Assembly: GCA_001275005.1 (NCBI GenBank)
Contig: JWZX01000572.1
Coordinates: 1-19,000, forward strand
DNA length: 19,000 bases
Direction of reading: 5' to 3'
Origin: Chrysochromulina tobinii
Taxonomy: Eukaryota > Haptophyta > Prymnesiales > Chrysochromulinaceae
The notes under the pieces were generated by a model. The model saw only the letters and a program-made list of their open reading frames with translations, had not been told where the DNA came from and made no database searches. Below, piece by piece: positions 10,301 through 17,162 of the stretch; positions within the stretch are counted from its first letter, which is position 1; each line of letters starts with the position of its first letter. The position numbers and the translations under genes were made by a program.

Positions 10301-13300
10301 CTGCATCGTCATCTTCGAGTTGGCGCGCATCTCCATTTGCCAATCGGCGCGCCAGTGGGCGTAGCCTGCGGCGAGCTTGGGCTTGGAAAGCCTAGCGCCC
10401 GCAGCAATGAGCAGCCGCTTCTGGCGCTGCCGCTCATAGTGCATCTCGGCCCACGCCTCGAAGCCCATTGAGATCTCCTTCTTGCCCATGCGGCGTGCTG
10501 CCATCTGGCTGAGGTGCTCGATGCGCTTCTCCCTCTCCGCAGCGAGCTCCTGCTCAGCCCGCTGGCGCAAGAGCTCCTCCCGACCATTGCCACTCTCCAT
10601 CGCCTCGCGCAGGGCCTCGAGAGCCTCGGTGGCCTTACGAAGGTTGACTTCGGCCAAATCGGCGCGCGCCTTTTCGCTTGCGAGTCGCTGCTTGTCCGTG
10701 AGGCGGGCGTCGGCTCTAATTTGGGACTGCCAGTCCATGCGCCAGTGCGTGTAGCCTGCGACCAGCTTCGGCTTCATGATTTTTGCGCCCGCAGCGAGCA
10801 GAAGGCGCTTGCGCCGCTGCGCCTCATAGTACATCTCCGACCACGTCGAGAAGCCCATCGCGATCTCCTTCTTGCCCAGCCGACGAGCCGCCATCTGGCT
10901 GAGGTGTTCGACGCGCTTCTCCTTCTCGCGCTCAGCGGCCTCCTCTGCCTGGCGACGGCGCTCGTTGTCGAGGGCAGTGCCGTTGAGGGCAGACTCGCGA
11001 GCGCGGGCAACCTCATCACGAAGCTTCGCAAGCTCCTCGTCCTTTTCATGGATGCGCTTCTCTTGAGCATCGAATCGCTCTTGAAGGGTCATGCTCGCGG
11101 CCGTCTTCATCTCATCCTCCCAGTCGTGCTTCCACTGAGCGTAGCCTGCAGCCAGCTTGGGCTTGGAAAGCCTAGCGCCCGCAGCTGTGAGCAGCCGCTT
11201 CTGGCGCTGCCGCTCATAGTACATCTCGGCCCACGCCTCGAAACCCATCGAGATCTCCTTCTTGCCCATGCGGCGTGCCGCCATCTGGCTGAGGTGCTCG
11301 ACGCGCTTCTCCTTCTCGTAAGCGGCTTGCTCCTCGGCCTGGCGACGGCGCTCGTTCTCGAGGGCAGTTCCGTTGAGGGCGGCTTCGCGAGCTTTGCTGA
11401 GCTCGACCTGCAGCTTGGAGATCGTCGCCTCTGCGTTGGCGAGCTTTGCCTGCTCGGCTTCAAGGCGCTCCTTGTGCGACATCTTGGAGACCAGGGTCAT
11501 CTCCATCTGCCAGTCGCGTTTCCAGTGCGCGTAGCCGGAAGAAAGAGCAGGTTTGGCAAGCTTCGAGCCCGCAGCGGCGAGCAGCCGCTTCTGGCGCTGT
11601 GCCTCATAGCACATCTCCGACCAAGCCTCAAATCCACGTGAGATCTCCTTCTTGCCCATCCGACGGGCGGCCATCTGCGTGAGATGCTCGACGCGCTTCT
11701 CCTTGTCGAAAGCAGCTTGCTCCTGACGCTGACGTGCAAGCTCCTCCTCGCGAGCCGTGCCGTTTATGGCAGCTTCACGAGCCCGAGCGAGCTCCGCGCG
11801 GAGCTTTGCAATCTCGACGTCATTCGCAGCATTCTTCTTGAGCTCAACCGCGAGCTGCTCCGAGACCGTCATCTGGGCCGAAGCGATCATCTCATCGTCC
11901 CAGTCGCGCTTCCACTGAGCGTAGCCTGCAGCCAGCTTGGGCTTGGAAAGCCTGGCGCCAGCAGCTGTGAGCAGCCGCTTCTGGCGCTGCCGCTCATAGT
12001 ACATCTCGGCCCACGCCCCGAAGCCCATCGCGATCTCCTTCTTGCCCATGCGGCGTGCCGCCATCTGGCTGAGGTGCTCGACGCGCTTCTCCTTCTCATA
12101 CGCCGCCTGCTCTGCACGCTGGCGTGCAAGCTCCTCCTCGCGAGCCGTACCATCAAGGGCAGCTTGGCGAACTTTCTCGAGCTCATATCGTAGTTTTGAC
12201 ACCTCTGCCTCGAGCGCTCGTCGTTCCTCAGCAAAGATTTCTTTCTGGCTCTTGGTCTTGTTGCGCTGCGTCTCAAACTCCCAGTCGTGCTTCCAGTGCG
12301 TGTAGCCTGCGGCCATCTTGGGCTTGGCAATCTTGGCGCCGGCAGCTGCGAGCACCCGCTTCTGGCGCTGCGCCTCATAGTACATCTCCGACCACGTCTG
12401 GAAGCCCATCGCGATCTCCCTCTTGCCCAGCCGACGAGCCGCCATCTGGCTGAGGTGTTCGACGCGCTTCTCCTTCTCGCGCTCGGCCTCCTCTGCACGC
12501 TGACGTGCAAGCTCCTCTTCGCGAGCCGTGCCGTTGAGGGCAGCCTCACGAGCTCGAGCGAGTTCATCCCGAACTTTGGTCAGCTCGGCAAGAGTGACAT
12601 CATGCTTGGCCCTTTCCGCTGCGATTTTCTCGCTCGCCGTCATCGACGCCTCCTGCTTTTGCTCGTCCTGCCACGCGGCGCGCCAGAGAGCGTAGCTGGC
12701 ACTCAGAGCAGGTTTGGCAAGCTTTGAGCCCGCTGCGGCGAGCAACCGCTTCTGGCGCTGCCGCTCATAGTACATCTCGGCCCACGCCCCGAAGCCCATC
12801 GAGATCTCCTTCTTGCCCATGCGGCGTGCCGCCATCTGGCTGAGGTGCTCGATGCGCTTCTCCCTCTCCTTAGCCGCTTCCTCCTCGAGCTGCCGCTGGC
12901 GCTCTTTCTCGCTCATTCCCTGCATAAGGGAAGACTTGCGTGCAAGGCTCAGCTCCTCCTTGACGCGCTCCAGCTCAACCTGCAGCTGCTCTCGCCTCTG
13001 CACCTCGTCGGCCAGCCGCTCCTTGGTGCTTTTCTTCGCGAGGATCTGCTGCTCCACCTTCCACTCCGTCCGCCACTGCACGTAGCTCGCCACTAGCTTG
13101 GGACGAGCGAGCTTCATCCCAGCCTGCGCAAGCACGCGTAGCTGCCGCCGCTTCTCGAGGTACTGCTCCTGCCAGGCTGACCAGCCGCGCATGATGTCCT
13201 GGTTGCCAATGCGGCGAAGGGCTCGCTGCTGCAGGTAGGCAACGCGCTGCTCTTTCTCTTCCTCTTGCTTCTCCTTCATGCGCCGCTGCAGCTCGGCCTC

Positions 13301-15526
13301 TTGCGCATTGCCAGTGAGCGCTTCGTCACGCAGCTTGGCGAGCTCAGCTCGCACGTCGTGCAGCTCCGCCTCAGCCTTTTGCCGCTTCTCAGTCTCGGCA
13401 GCTAGCCTCTCTTTCAGCGGCATGGTGGCCATGACACGCCTTTCCTCCTCCCAGTCGCGCTTCCAGTTCGCGTAGCACGCTGAAAGATGCGGCTTGGTCA
13501 GCTTGGCGCTGGCAGCCTGAAGCAGCCGCTTGCGTCGTCGGTGCTCGATGAACATGGGTTGCCACGTATCCCAGCCGCGAGACAGCTCCCTCTTGGCGAG
13601 GCGACGGATGGCCATCTGGCACTGGTGCTCCACGCGCTTCTCCTTCTCGGCGGCGCCCTTCTCGGCTTCGGAGGCGTTCATTTGGAACTTCTCTGCCTCG
13701 GACGCTTCCAGGATGCGCCGCGTCTCGGAGAGATCCGCCTTGGTCTTCTCGAGCTCTGCCTGCATGCCCTTGCACAGCATCTCATACTCCGCCAGGCGCT
13801 GCTCGACGGTCATATTCGCCTTCTTCGCCTGCTCAGACTTCCAGCTGCTCTGCCAGTGCTGGTAGCCTGCGACGAGCCGTGGGCGCGGCAGTCGAGCGCC
13901 CGCTGCCTTGAGCATGCGCAAGCGGCGCTGCTTCTCCTGATGCGCCTCGAGCCACGCGGACAAGCCACGCGCAAGGCCCTTCTGCAGCAGTCGGCGCACG
14001 CCGACGGCCTGCAAGTGGGCGACGCGCTTCTCTCGCTCCTCCTCGAGCAAGCGCTCGGCCTCGGAACGCATGGAGTCGACGCCGCGGCTCACATCCGCCA
14101 GTCGCATGTCCTCTGCCAGTTCACGCTCGCGCACGCGCTCCTCCTTCTCGTGCTTGAGCTCGATCTCGAGCGCGCGGACGCGCTCGACGAAGCTACGGCG
14201 CTCCTCCTTGAAGGCCTCCGCCTGCGCATTCTTCTGCGCGAGCAGCTGCTCGTTGCTCTGCGTAGCCGCAGCGAGCTTGGCGTTGACCACCTCGAGCTCA
14301 GCCTCGAGCCGCACAATCTTGTCGAGAGCTGCTTGGAGCGCATCCTCCTTGGCGTTGATCTCGGCCTGCATCTGCGACTGCATCACGTCCTGCTCATTCT
14401 CCAAGCGCGAGAGCTCTGCCTCGAGCGCTAGACGCTGCTCGTGCATCGCCTTGGCGAGGTGGAGCTCTTCGGCGACCTTTTCTTGCTCGATATGAAGCGC
14501 CTCGTCACGTGCGCGCTTCATCGCCATGAGAGCGCGCTCCTCTCCGATGCGTGCAATCTGGCGCTGCTCACGCTCCTGTACGAGTCGGTTCTGCGCAGCC
14601 CGCAGGACGGACGCCGTGAGGCCGAGCTCGAACTGTAGCTGCTGGTTGGCCTGGCGTGCGGCCGGGCTGCGAGGCGTGACTTGCGGTGCCGGAAGCGAAT
14701 ATTCGCCCGGCGACCGCAGCGCAAAGATTTCGGAGCGCAGCCGCCCATCGCCGCCAGCCTTCTCCGGCGCCGAGCCGGGGCGCATGACCGTGGGGCCCTT
14801 GAGATGCGGCCGTACGTCTGGTGAAAAGAGCGGCGTGGCCGTCGACGACACGCGCGTCCGGGCCGACGATGGGCGCGTCGGCTGGGGATACACGACCAGC
14901 TGCGTGCCGTCTGCGGCCCCGGCTGACCTCAACTGCTTTGGTTGCTGGAGCTTGTTTTGCACCACCTTTTGCTGCGGCACCAAGTACGTCGTCGCAGCTG
15001 CTACACCAGCTGGATCTGTCCTCGAGTCGGGTTGATTGCGAGGCGATTGCCCCGGCGTGAGCTCATCGTTGATCTCCTCCCACGCACCAACCGCGATTGA
15101 GTTGGCGGGCACGTATCGGGATCGGGGCGGTAGCACCATCATTGGCGAATCCGGTCTGCGAAAAGGTGAGCAACGATCCTCAGGTGAGCCAGGGTGAACG
15201 GCTCGTGCAAGCGAGCGGCGGTGGCGCGTGTGTGCGCGCGGGTGTGCGTGCGCGGGTGCTGGCGATTGACGAGTGGCGCACATGCTGCTATCGGAGAGCG
15301 TCGGTGACGGCCGATCGCCCGCTCCCGTGATAGTCTTGGGCAGCATGCTCCCGGTGTGACGAAAAGCGCCGAGATGGACAGACCCTGGTGCGGCGCTCGC
15401 GGTCGGCCGTGCAGCCCTGCGTCTCGTCCACGGCCGGCTGTCTGTTCTTCGGAAAGTCTGTTTTCTTGCCCTCGCTCGCGCAATCGCGTTGCGGGCATAC
15501 ATATCCTCGACCCCTTCGTTCAACAT
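4388..15526 (-). CDS. Giant Sfi1-like repeat protein with C-terminal EF-hands
   Basis: One uninterrupted frame of 3712 codons, roughly 420-440 kDa. Order: Pro/Ser/Arg-rich N-terminus (1-290, with RPSSA and RPGSAP); coiled coil (about 293-497); 21 modules (about 499-3196) averaging 131 residues; coiled coil (about 3197-3350); EF-hand region (about 3400-3690); basic tail. Each module contains two copies of A-x7-x(L/I)-x3-(F/Y/W)-x2-W whose tryptophans are 33 residues apart (W525/W558 in module 1, W3156/W3189 in module 21), then a third W four residues on, an MTxxER motif, and a helical linker. This matches the Sfi1 repeat consensus, whose helices bind centrin. The protein is expected to be a long cytoskeletal filament at basal bodies or flagellar roots; location and Ca2+ response are inferred. 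The start is uncertain: residues 1-128 are low-complexity, and the Met pair 129/130 (ATG at 15142) is a good alternative. Other fibrous coiled-coil proteins are possible but fit the W spacing less well. Confidence 0.85.
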   Translation of the reverse strand: MLNEGVEDMYARNAIARARARKQTFRRTDSRPWTRRRAARPTASAAPGSVHLGAFRHTGSMLPKTITGAGDRPSPTLSDSSMCATRQSPAPAHAHPRAHTRHRRSLARAVHPGSPEDRCSPFRRPDSPMMVLPPRSRYVPANSIAVGAWEEINDELTPGQSPRNQPDSRTDPAGVAAATTYLVPQQKVVQNKLQQPKQLRSAGAADGTQLVVYPQPTRPSSARTRVSSTATPLFSPDVRPHLKGPTVMRPGSAPEKAGGDGRLRSEIFALRSPGEYSLPAPQVTPRSPAARQANQQLQFELGLTASVLRAAQNRLVQEREQRQIARIGEERALMAMKRARDEALHIEQEKVAEELHLAKAMHEQRLALEAELSRLENEQDVMQSQMQAEINAKEDALQAALDKIVRLEAELEVVNAKLAAATQSNEQLLAQKNAQAEAFKEERRSFVERVRALEIELKHEKEERVRERELAEDMRLADVSRGVDSMRSEAERLLEEEREKRVAHLQAVGVRRLLQKGLARGLSAWLEAHQEKQRRLRMLKAAGARLPRPRLVAGYQHWQSSWKSEQAKKANMTVEQRLAEYEMLCKGMQAELEKTKADLSETRRILEASEAEKFQMNASEAEKGAAEKEKRVEHQCQMAIRRLAKRELSRGWDTWQPMFIEHRRRKRLLQAASAKLTKPHLSACYANWKRDWEEERRVMATMPLKERLAAETEKRQKAEAELHDVRAELAKLRDEALTGNAQEAELQRRMKEKQEEEKEQRVAYLQQRALRRIGNQDIMRGWSAWQEQYLEKRRQLRVLAQAGMKLARPKLVASYVQWRTEWKVEQQILAKKSTKERLADEVQRREQLQVELERVKEELSLARKSSLMQGMSEKERQRQLEEEAAKEREKRIEHLSQMAARRMGKKEISMGFGAWAEMYYERQRQKRLLAAAGSKLAKPALSASYALWRAAWQDEQKQEASMTASEKIAAERAKHDVTLAELTKVRDELARAREAALNGTAREEELARQRAEEAEREKEKRVEHLSQMAARRLGKREIAMGFQTWSEMYYEAQRQKRVLAAAGAKIAKPKMAAGYTHWKHDWEFETQRNKTKSQKEIFAEERRALEAEVSKLRYELEKVRQAALDGTAREEELARQRAEQAAYEKEKRVEHLSQMAARRMGKKEIAMGFGAWAEMYYERQRQKRLLTAAGARLSKPKLAAGYAQWKRDWDDEMIASAQMTVSEQLAVELKKNAANDVEIAKLRAELARAREAAINGTAREEELARQRQEQAAFDKEKRVEHLTQMAARRMGKKEISRGFEAWSEMCYEAQRQKRLLAAAGSKLAKPALSSGYAHWKRDWQMEMTLVSKMSHKERLEAEQAKLANAEATISKLQVELSKAREAALNGTALENERRRQAEEQAAYEKEKRVEHLSQMAARRMGKKEISMGFEAWAEMYYERQRQKRLLTAAGARLSKPKLAAGYAQWKHDWEDEMKTAASMTLQERFDAQEKRIHEKDEELAKLRDEVARARESALNGTALDNERRRQAEEAAEREKEKRVEHLSQMAARRLGKKEIAMGFSTWSEMYYEAQRRKRLLLAAGAKIMKPKLVAGYTHWRMDWQSQIRADARLTDKQRLASEKARADLAEVNLRKATEALEALREAMESGNGREELLRQRAEQELAAEREKRIEHLSQMAARRMGKKEISMGFEAWAEMHYERQRQKRLLIAAGARLSKPKLAAGYAHWRADWQMEMRANSKMTMQEKLEAEKKKLEDALAEAAKLRIELGKARQAALSGTAKEDEMRRQMEERQAMEKEQRVQHLTQMAVRRMGKKEISRGFEAWADMYFELVRRKRLLAAAGSKLAKPKLSGSYSLWKKDWEDQVVSKTFDAQEEMMKHQAEVAAENRKKIAEQEQELVKLRKELARAREAALNGTALEDERRRQVEEQAAYEKEKRVEHLTQMAVRRLGKKGIAMAWESWAEAYYERLRQKRLLAAAGSKLAKPHLSSAYTQWKHDWEDEKQVSATMTLKQRLDLEQSNLAAVNAKLAKVEAELARAREAALNGTALENERRRQAEEAAEREKEKRVEHLSQMAARRMGKKEIAMGFSTWVDQYEREQRNKRLLLVAGAKLAKPKLSAGYAQWRQDWEAEIKAVATMTYKEQLDSMATKLANTEADLAQARVELKRARDAALNGTAREDEIRRQMEEKAEAAKQQRVEHLSQMAARRFGKKEIARGFETWADLCMEMQRRKRLLLAASIRLTKPKLAAGYAHWRADWFEEMGRLQSMTQAERLAEEAAKAEAQRKNYLESEAELSKVRAELSKLREAVANGDALEVERQRQREEQAINEREKRVEHLTQMAVRRLGKKGIAMAWESWAEAYFEGARCKRLLTAAAVKLAKPRLSGGYTQWKLDWEHEMKMQKKMTLKERFDQKEAQLNAANAELSRLRIEFERARQAALNGTAKEDELRRQMEEKAALEKEKRVEHLTQMAARRMGKKEISRGFGAWSEMCYEAQRQKRLLKAASSRLTKPALSAGYALWKSDWETEMAALKHMSQGEQLAIQISRAEAAEAEARRAREEMNRKLATAQRERDELIARLSELDGGLAARELEMARQLEEEKEKRIAHLQRMAARRIMQKDLSRGMSAWIDMWESKRRNERLLRAASSRLAKPKLAASYGHWSQDWAVEQAKKRTSAKAAVAQMASGSAVDAELKAMKQELEAARAAAARAGGAEEEYRQLALEEAAKEREKRVEHLTQMAVRRLGKKELSMGWQTWSEVYLEDLRRKRLLRAAASRLAKPKLSAGYLQWKHDWEAEMLAQSKMTLVEKYKAEKTKAEKYKAELEKTAAELLKAREAALNGNAKEDEMRRQLAEKEAAEKQKRIEHITQMAVKRLGKKEISRGWTTWSEKYYAEARNKRLLAAAASRLTKPRLVFMYTHWRKDWEMEAVQLSHNTHKHHAKHAKAKAELAEAEAKKLKLDMEKKLKTALAERDELLAKLSLFDGGTAKSELELKRQLEEEKEKRIAHLQRMAARRIMQKDLSRGMSAWIDMWSTKKRQQRLLLAAAVRLAKPKVVSAYMHWRVDWKTSTLNKTSRVLGTAEQQAAELAARNRALEAELSHFRVELARLRESTATGESDLARAQAARAVAEKEARVEHLTQVAARRLGRKDMARGWTAWADAYLLRARQKRLLANAALRLSKPKLVHSFMDWKHEWELDHVMKFKMTHKERFEIERRNRESVEGKLYKVEVESVQKQEELKKALEDARAASLEHLRQLKEALRQIAFEKDASATMKVRADEALETEKLAKAAEEQMKKQMREQADEAERRLAKLLADQRRQLELEAAAIRTELETQLEALRSRLSKAQAAASQASSYRMKSPESSRGPVTGEKSSLRSVQLMYDPNKSVVDQLREGLKKNNTRVLDLFRDMGGDDDGKISKKDFRDAFAIMGPDFPPQVVDNTFDYFDPDKSGYIEFQEFDKFLRRAASIMNAGAASGPSLDGPKPPPKVQVPSKGNGMGMGKLKAAGAAAKLLSKTSPLGSIATRAATPEVDPTDLEGAGRGDFQSNMKIRVDDFMKADSDGNTELDFDEFRSMRIERCAKDGLPEPTEKELKDLFYRLDLDDSGTVDLSEYVQYALREALKESKGRVLDLFQEWDKDKSGFIDREEFAMAMQRMNFKCSQADILKIFSDLDPDGTGQLDYRELNQSLRRSLRKKPKMAAETDAKKKPSPGVRR
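4457..5329 (-). other. EF-hand region of the giant protein (six motifs)
   Basis: Calcium-loop positions in the protein are EF1 3409-3420 (GGDDDGKISKKD, degenerate: Gly at position 1 and Asp at 12), EF2 3445-3456 (DPDKSGYIEFQE), EF3 3557-3568 (DSDGNTELDFDE, Thr for Gly at 6), EF4 3598-3609 (DLDDSGTVDLSE), EF5 3634-3645 (DKDKSGFIDREE) and EF6 3670-3681 (DPDGTGQLDYRE). EF2, 4, 5 and 6 have full ligand sets. EF1-EF2 form one pair. A Pro/Lys/Gly linker then separates them from a four-hand block with calmodulin/centrin-like spacing (EF5 to EF6 is 36 residues). Confidence 0.95.
5939..14032 (-). repeat. 21-module coding tandem array (about 395 bp per unit)
   Basis: Modules begin at EKRVAHLQ (residue 499) and recur as (E/Q)xR(V/I)xHLxQMAxRR, ending with module 21 at 3130-3196. 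Spacing averages 131.6 residues, and the period varies because linkers differ in length. Modules 4-16 are very alike in both protein and DNA: blocks around 10370-10530, 11150-11310, 11930-12090 and 12740-12860 are nearly identical. Modules 1-3 and 17-21 are more diverged. Linkers usually carry a conserved ALNGTA/ALxG element. The array implies repeated unequal exchange or gene conversion. Confidence 0.9.
15224..15254. other. Alternating purine-pyrimidine GT/GC tract
   Basis: 15224-15240 and 15242-15254 alternate G with C/T almost without interruption. Such sequence can adopt Z-DNA under negative supercoiling. It lies between the first ATG (15526) and the alternative ATG (15142) of the giant gene. 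If the later ATG is the true start, the tract is in the divergent promoter/5' UTR. Composition alone supports this; no function is claimed. Confidence 0.4.
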
Positions 15527-15628
15527 ACGTCAGTGGCCTCTCGAAATTAACGGGACCACCTGAGCCCATTGTATTGTTTAATGTTGGCAGGTATTCACAG
15601 ACACACTTCACTTCACGCGGTTTGGGAA
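15527..15628. promoter_or_regulatory. Divergent (head-to-head) intergenic region
   Basis: The giant gene runs left and the TMEM260-like gene runs right from this short spacer, so the two probably share a bidirectional promoter. If the giant gene starts at 15142, the spacer is about 490 bp, which is more comfortable. An AT-richer patch (about 15565-15585, TATTGTTTAATG) is present, but I see no confirmed core element. Confidence 0.4.
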
Positions 15629-17131
15629 ATGCTGACGTGGACGAACGATGCCGACGCCCCCGTTTGGCTGCTCTCGACCGCGCTTGCTGCTGCCGTTCTG
15701 TCCGTCTACTGGCAGACGCTCTGCCCGACCGTGCCGGGTGGTGATTCTGGTGAGCTCATCCAGGTGGCCATCGAGATGGGCGTTGCTCACCCGCCGGGCT
15801 ACCCAACCTGGACGATGATGGCGTACGCCTTCTCTCGGCTCCCATGGGGTGAGCCCGCGTGGCGAGTCAACCTGTCATCAGCCGTGTGCGGTGCGCTCAG
15901 CAGTGCGCTACTCTCCGCTGCCATCGGCTCGTGGGTCGGCTGCGCGTGGACTGGCATCGCGGCAGGCGGTGCCTTTGCCTTCTCGCCGCTCGTCTGGATG
16001 TACGCCGTGCAGGGCGAGGTCTTCGCGCTCAACAACCTGATGAACGCGCTGCTGCTCTTCCTGCTCGTCCGATACGATGCGCAGCCGACCCTCGGCCGCG
16101 CGTGCGCCGGCGCCTTCGCCATCGGCCTCGCACTCACCAACCAGCACACGATTATCTTCTTCTGCGCGCCCTATGCGGTTTGGGCGCTGCTCGTTGGCGG
16201 GCGAGCGCTCCTAACGCCGCGCGCGCTCGCGTGCCTAGTACTGAGCGGCCTGCTGGGCCTCTCGCCTTACGCGTACCTCGTGCTCGTGGGCGGCGAGCAG
16301 GCCGCGTGGGGCTCGTGGGGCGACACGACCTCGGTCCAGGGCTTCTTCATTCACCTGCTGCGTAGGGAGTATGGCACCTTCCGGCTCGCGAACACGGCCG
16401 CGATCACGGACGACGAGTTCGGGCTGCGCGTGCGCCGGTACTTTAGCTCGCTCACCGATGAGCTGCCGCCGCTCGGACCAGCCCTCGCCATCCTCGGCGC
16501 CGTGAGCGGTGTCTCGTCAGCCTTCGCTGGGATGCTTGGCCACGTCGGTGGCAGTGGCGGCAGCGCAGGCGCAGGCGCAGGCGTTGGTGGCAGCGGCGGC
16601 GGTGGTGGGCGTGGTGGCCGCGGCGCTAAGCTCGAGAGATGGCTACGCGCTGCTCCGAGCACGGCGACCAGCGGGGCGGCGACCAGCGGGGCAGCTGCTA
16701 GCGGCGGCGACGATGGCCGCTGCCCCTCCGCGACGCCTTCCGCTTTCAAGGCGCCATCCCGGGCACCTTCCATGTTAGGAGGTACGAGATCCGAGGAGGA
16801 TGGCGCTGTTCTGAGCACGGTCGGCACGAGTCCGAATGTGGCATCAGAGGCGGAGGCGGCGGAGGCGGCGGAGGCGGCGGCGGTGGAGGCGGACGAGGCG
16901 GCCGCGGCGGAGGCGGCCGAGGCAGCAGCGGAGGCGGCCGAGGCAGCCGCGGCGGTGGCGGCGGCTGCGGCGGTGCTCGCGGAGGCGCGAGTGGCGGCAG
17001 TTAGAACTGCCAAGGCAGCCAAACGCAAAGATGCCCGGGAAGGTGCTCGGGAAGGCGCTCGGGACGGCGCCCGTGAAGGCGCCCGGGACGGCGCTCGGGA
17101 CGGTGGCACCGGCGCCGCTGTTGGCAGTGGT

Positions 17132-17162
<31 letters not shown>

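Noticed and set aside
10514-11641. Long plus-strand open frame (about 375 codons, Leu-rich) opposite the giant gene
   Set aside because: It is antisense to the module array. Its periodic Leu-rich protein is the reverse image of the repeated Lys/Glu/Arg codons. Similar frames recur opposite every module, and no known family is recognised.
15569-15628. Upstream extension of the TMEM260-like frame
   Set aside because: 15569 is a TTG codon. ATG 15581 is possible, but the added residues are not hydrophobic or conserved, so 15629 was preferred.
16351-17109. Minus-strand Ala/Ser/Pro-rich frame of about 252 codons
   Set aside because: It is the complement of the low-complexity part of the TMEM260-like exon. 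GC-rich repeats leave all frames open, and the wobble-position variation supports the plus-strand frame.
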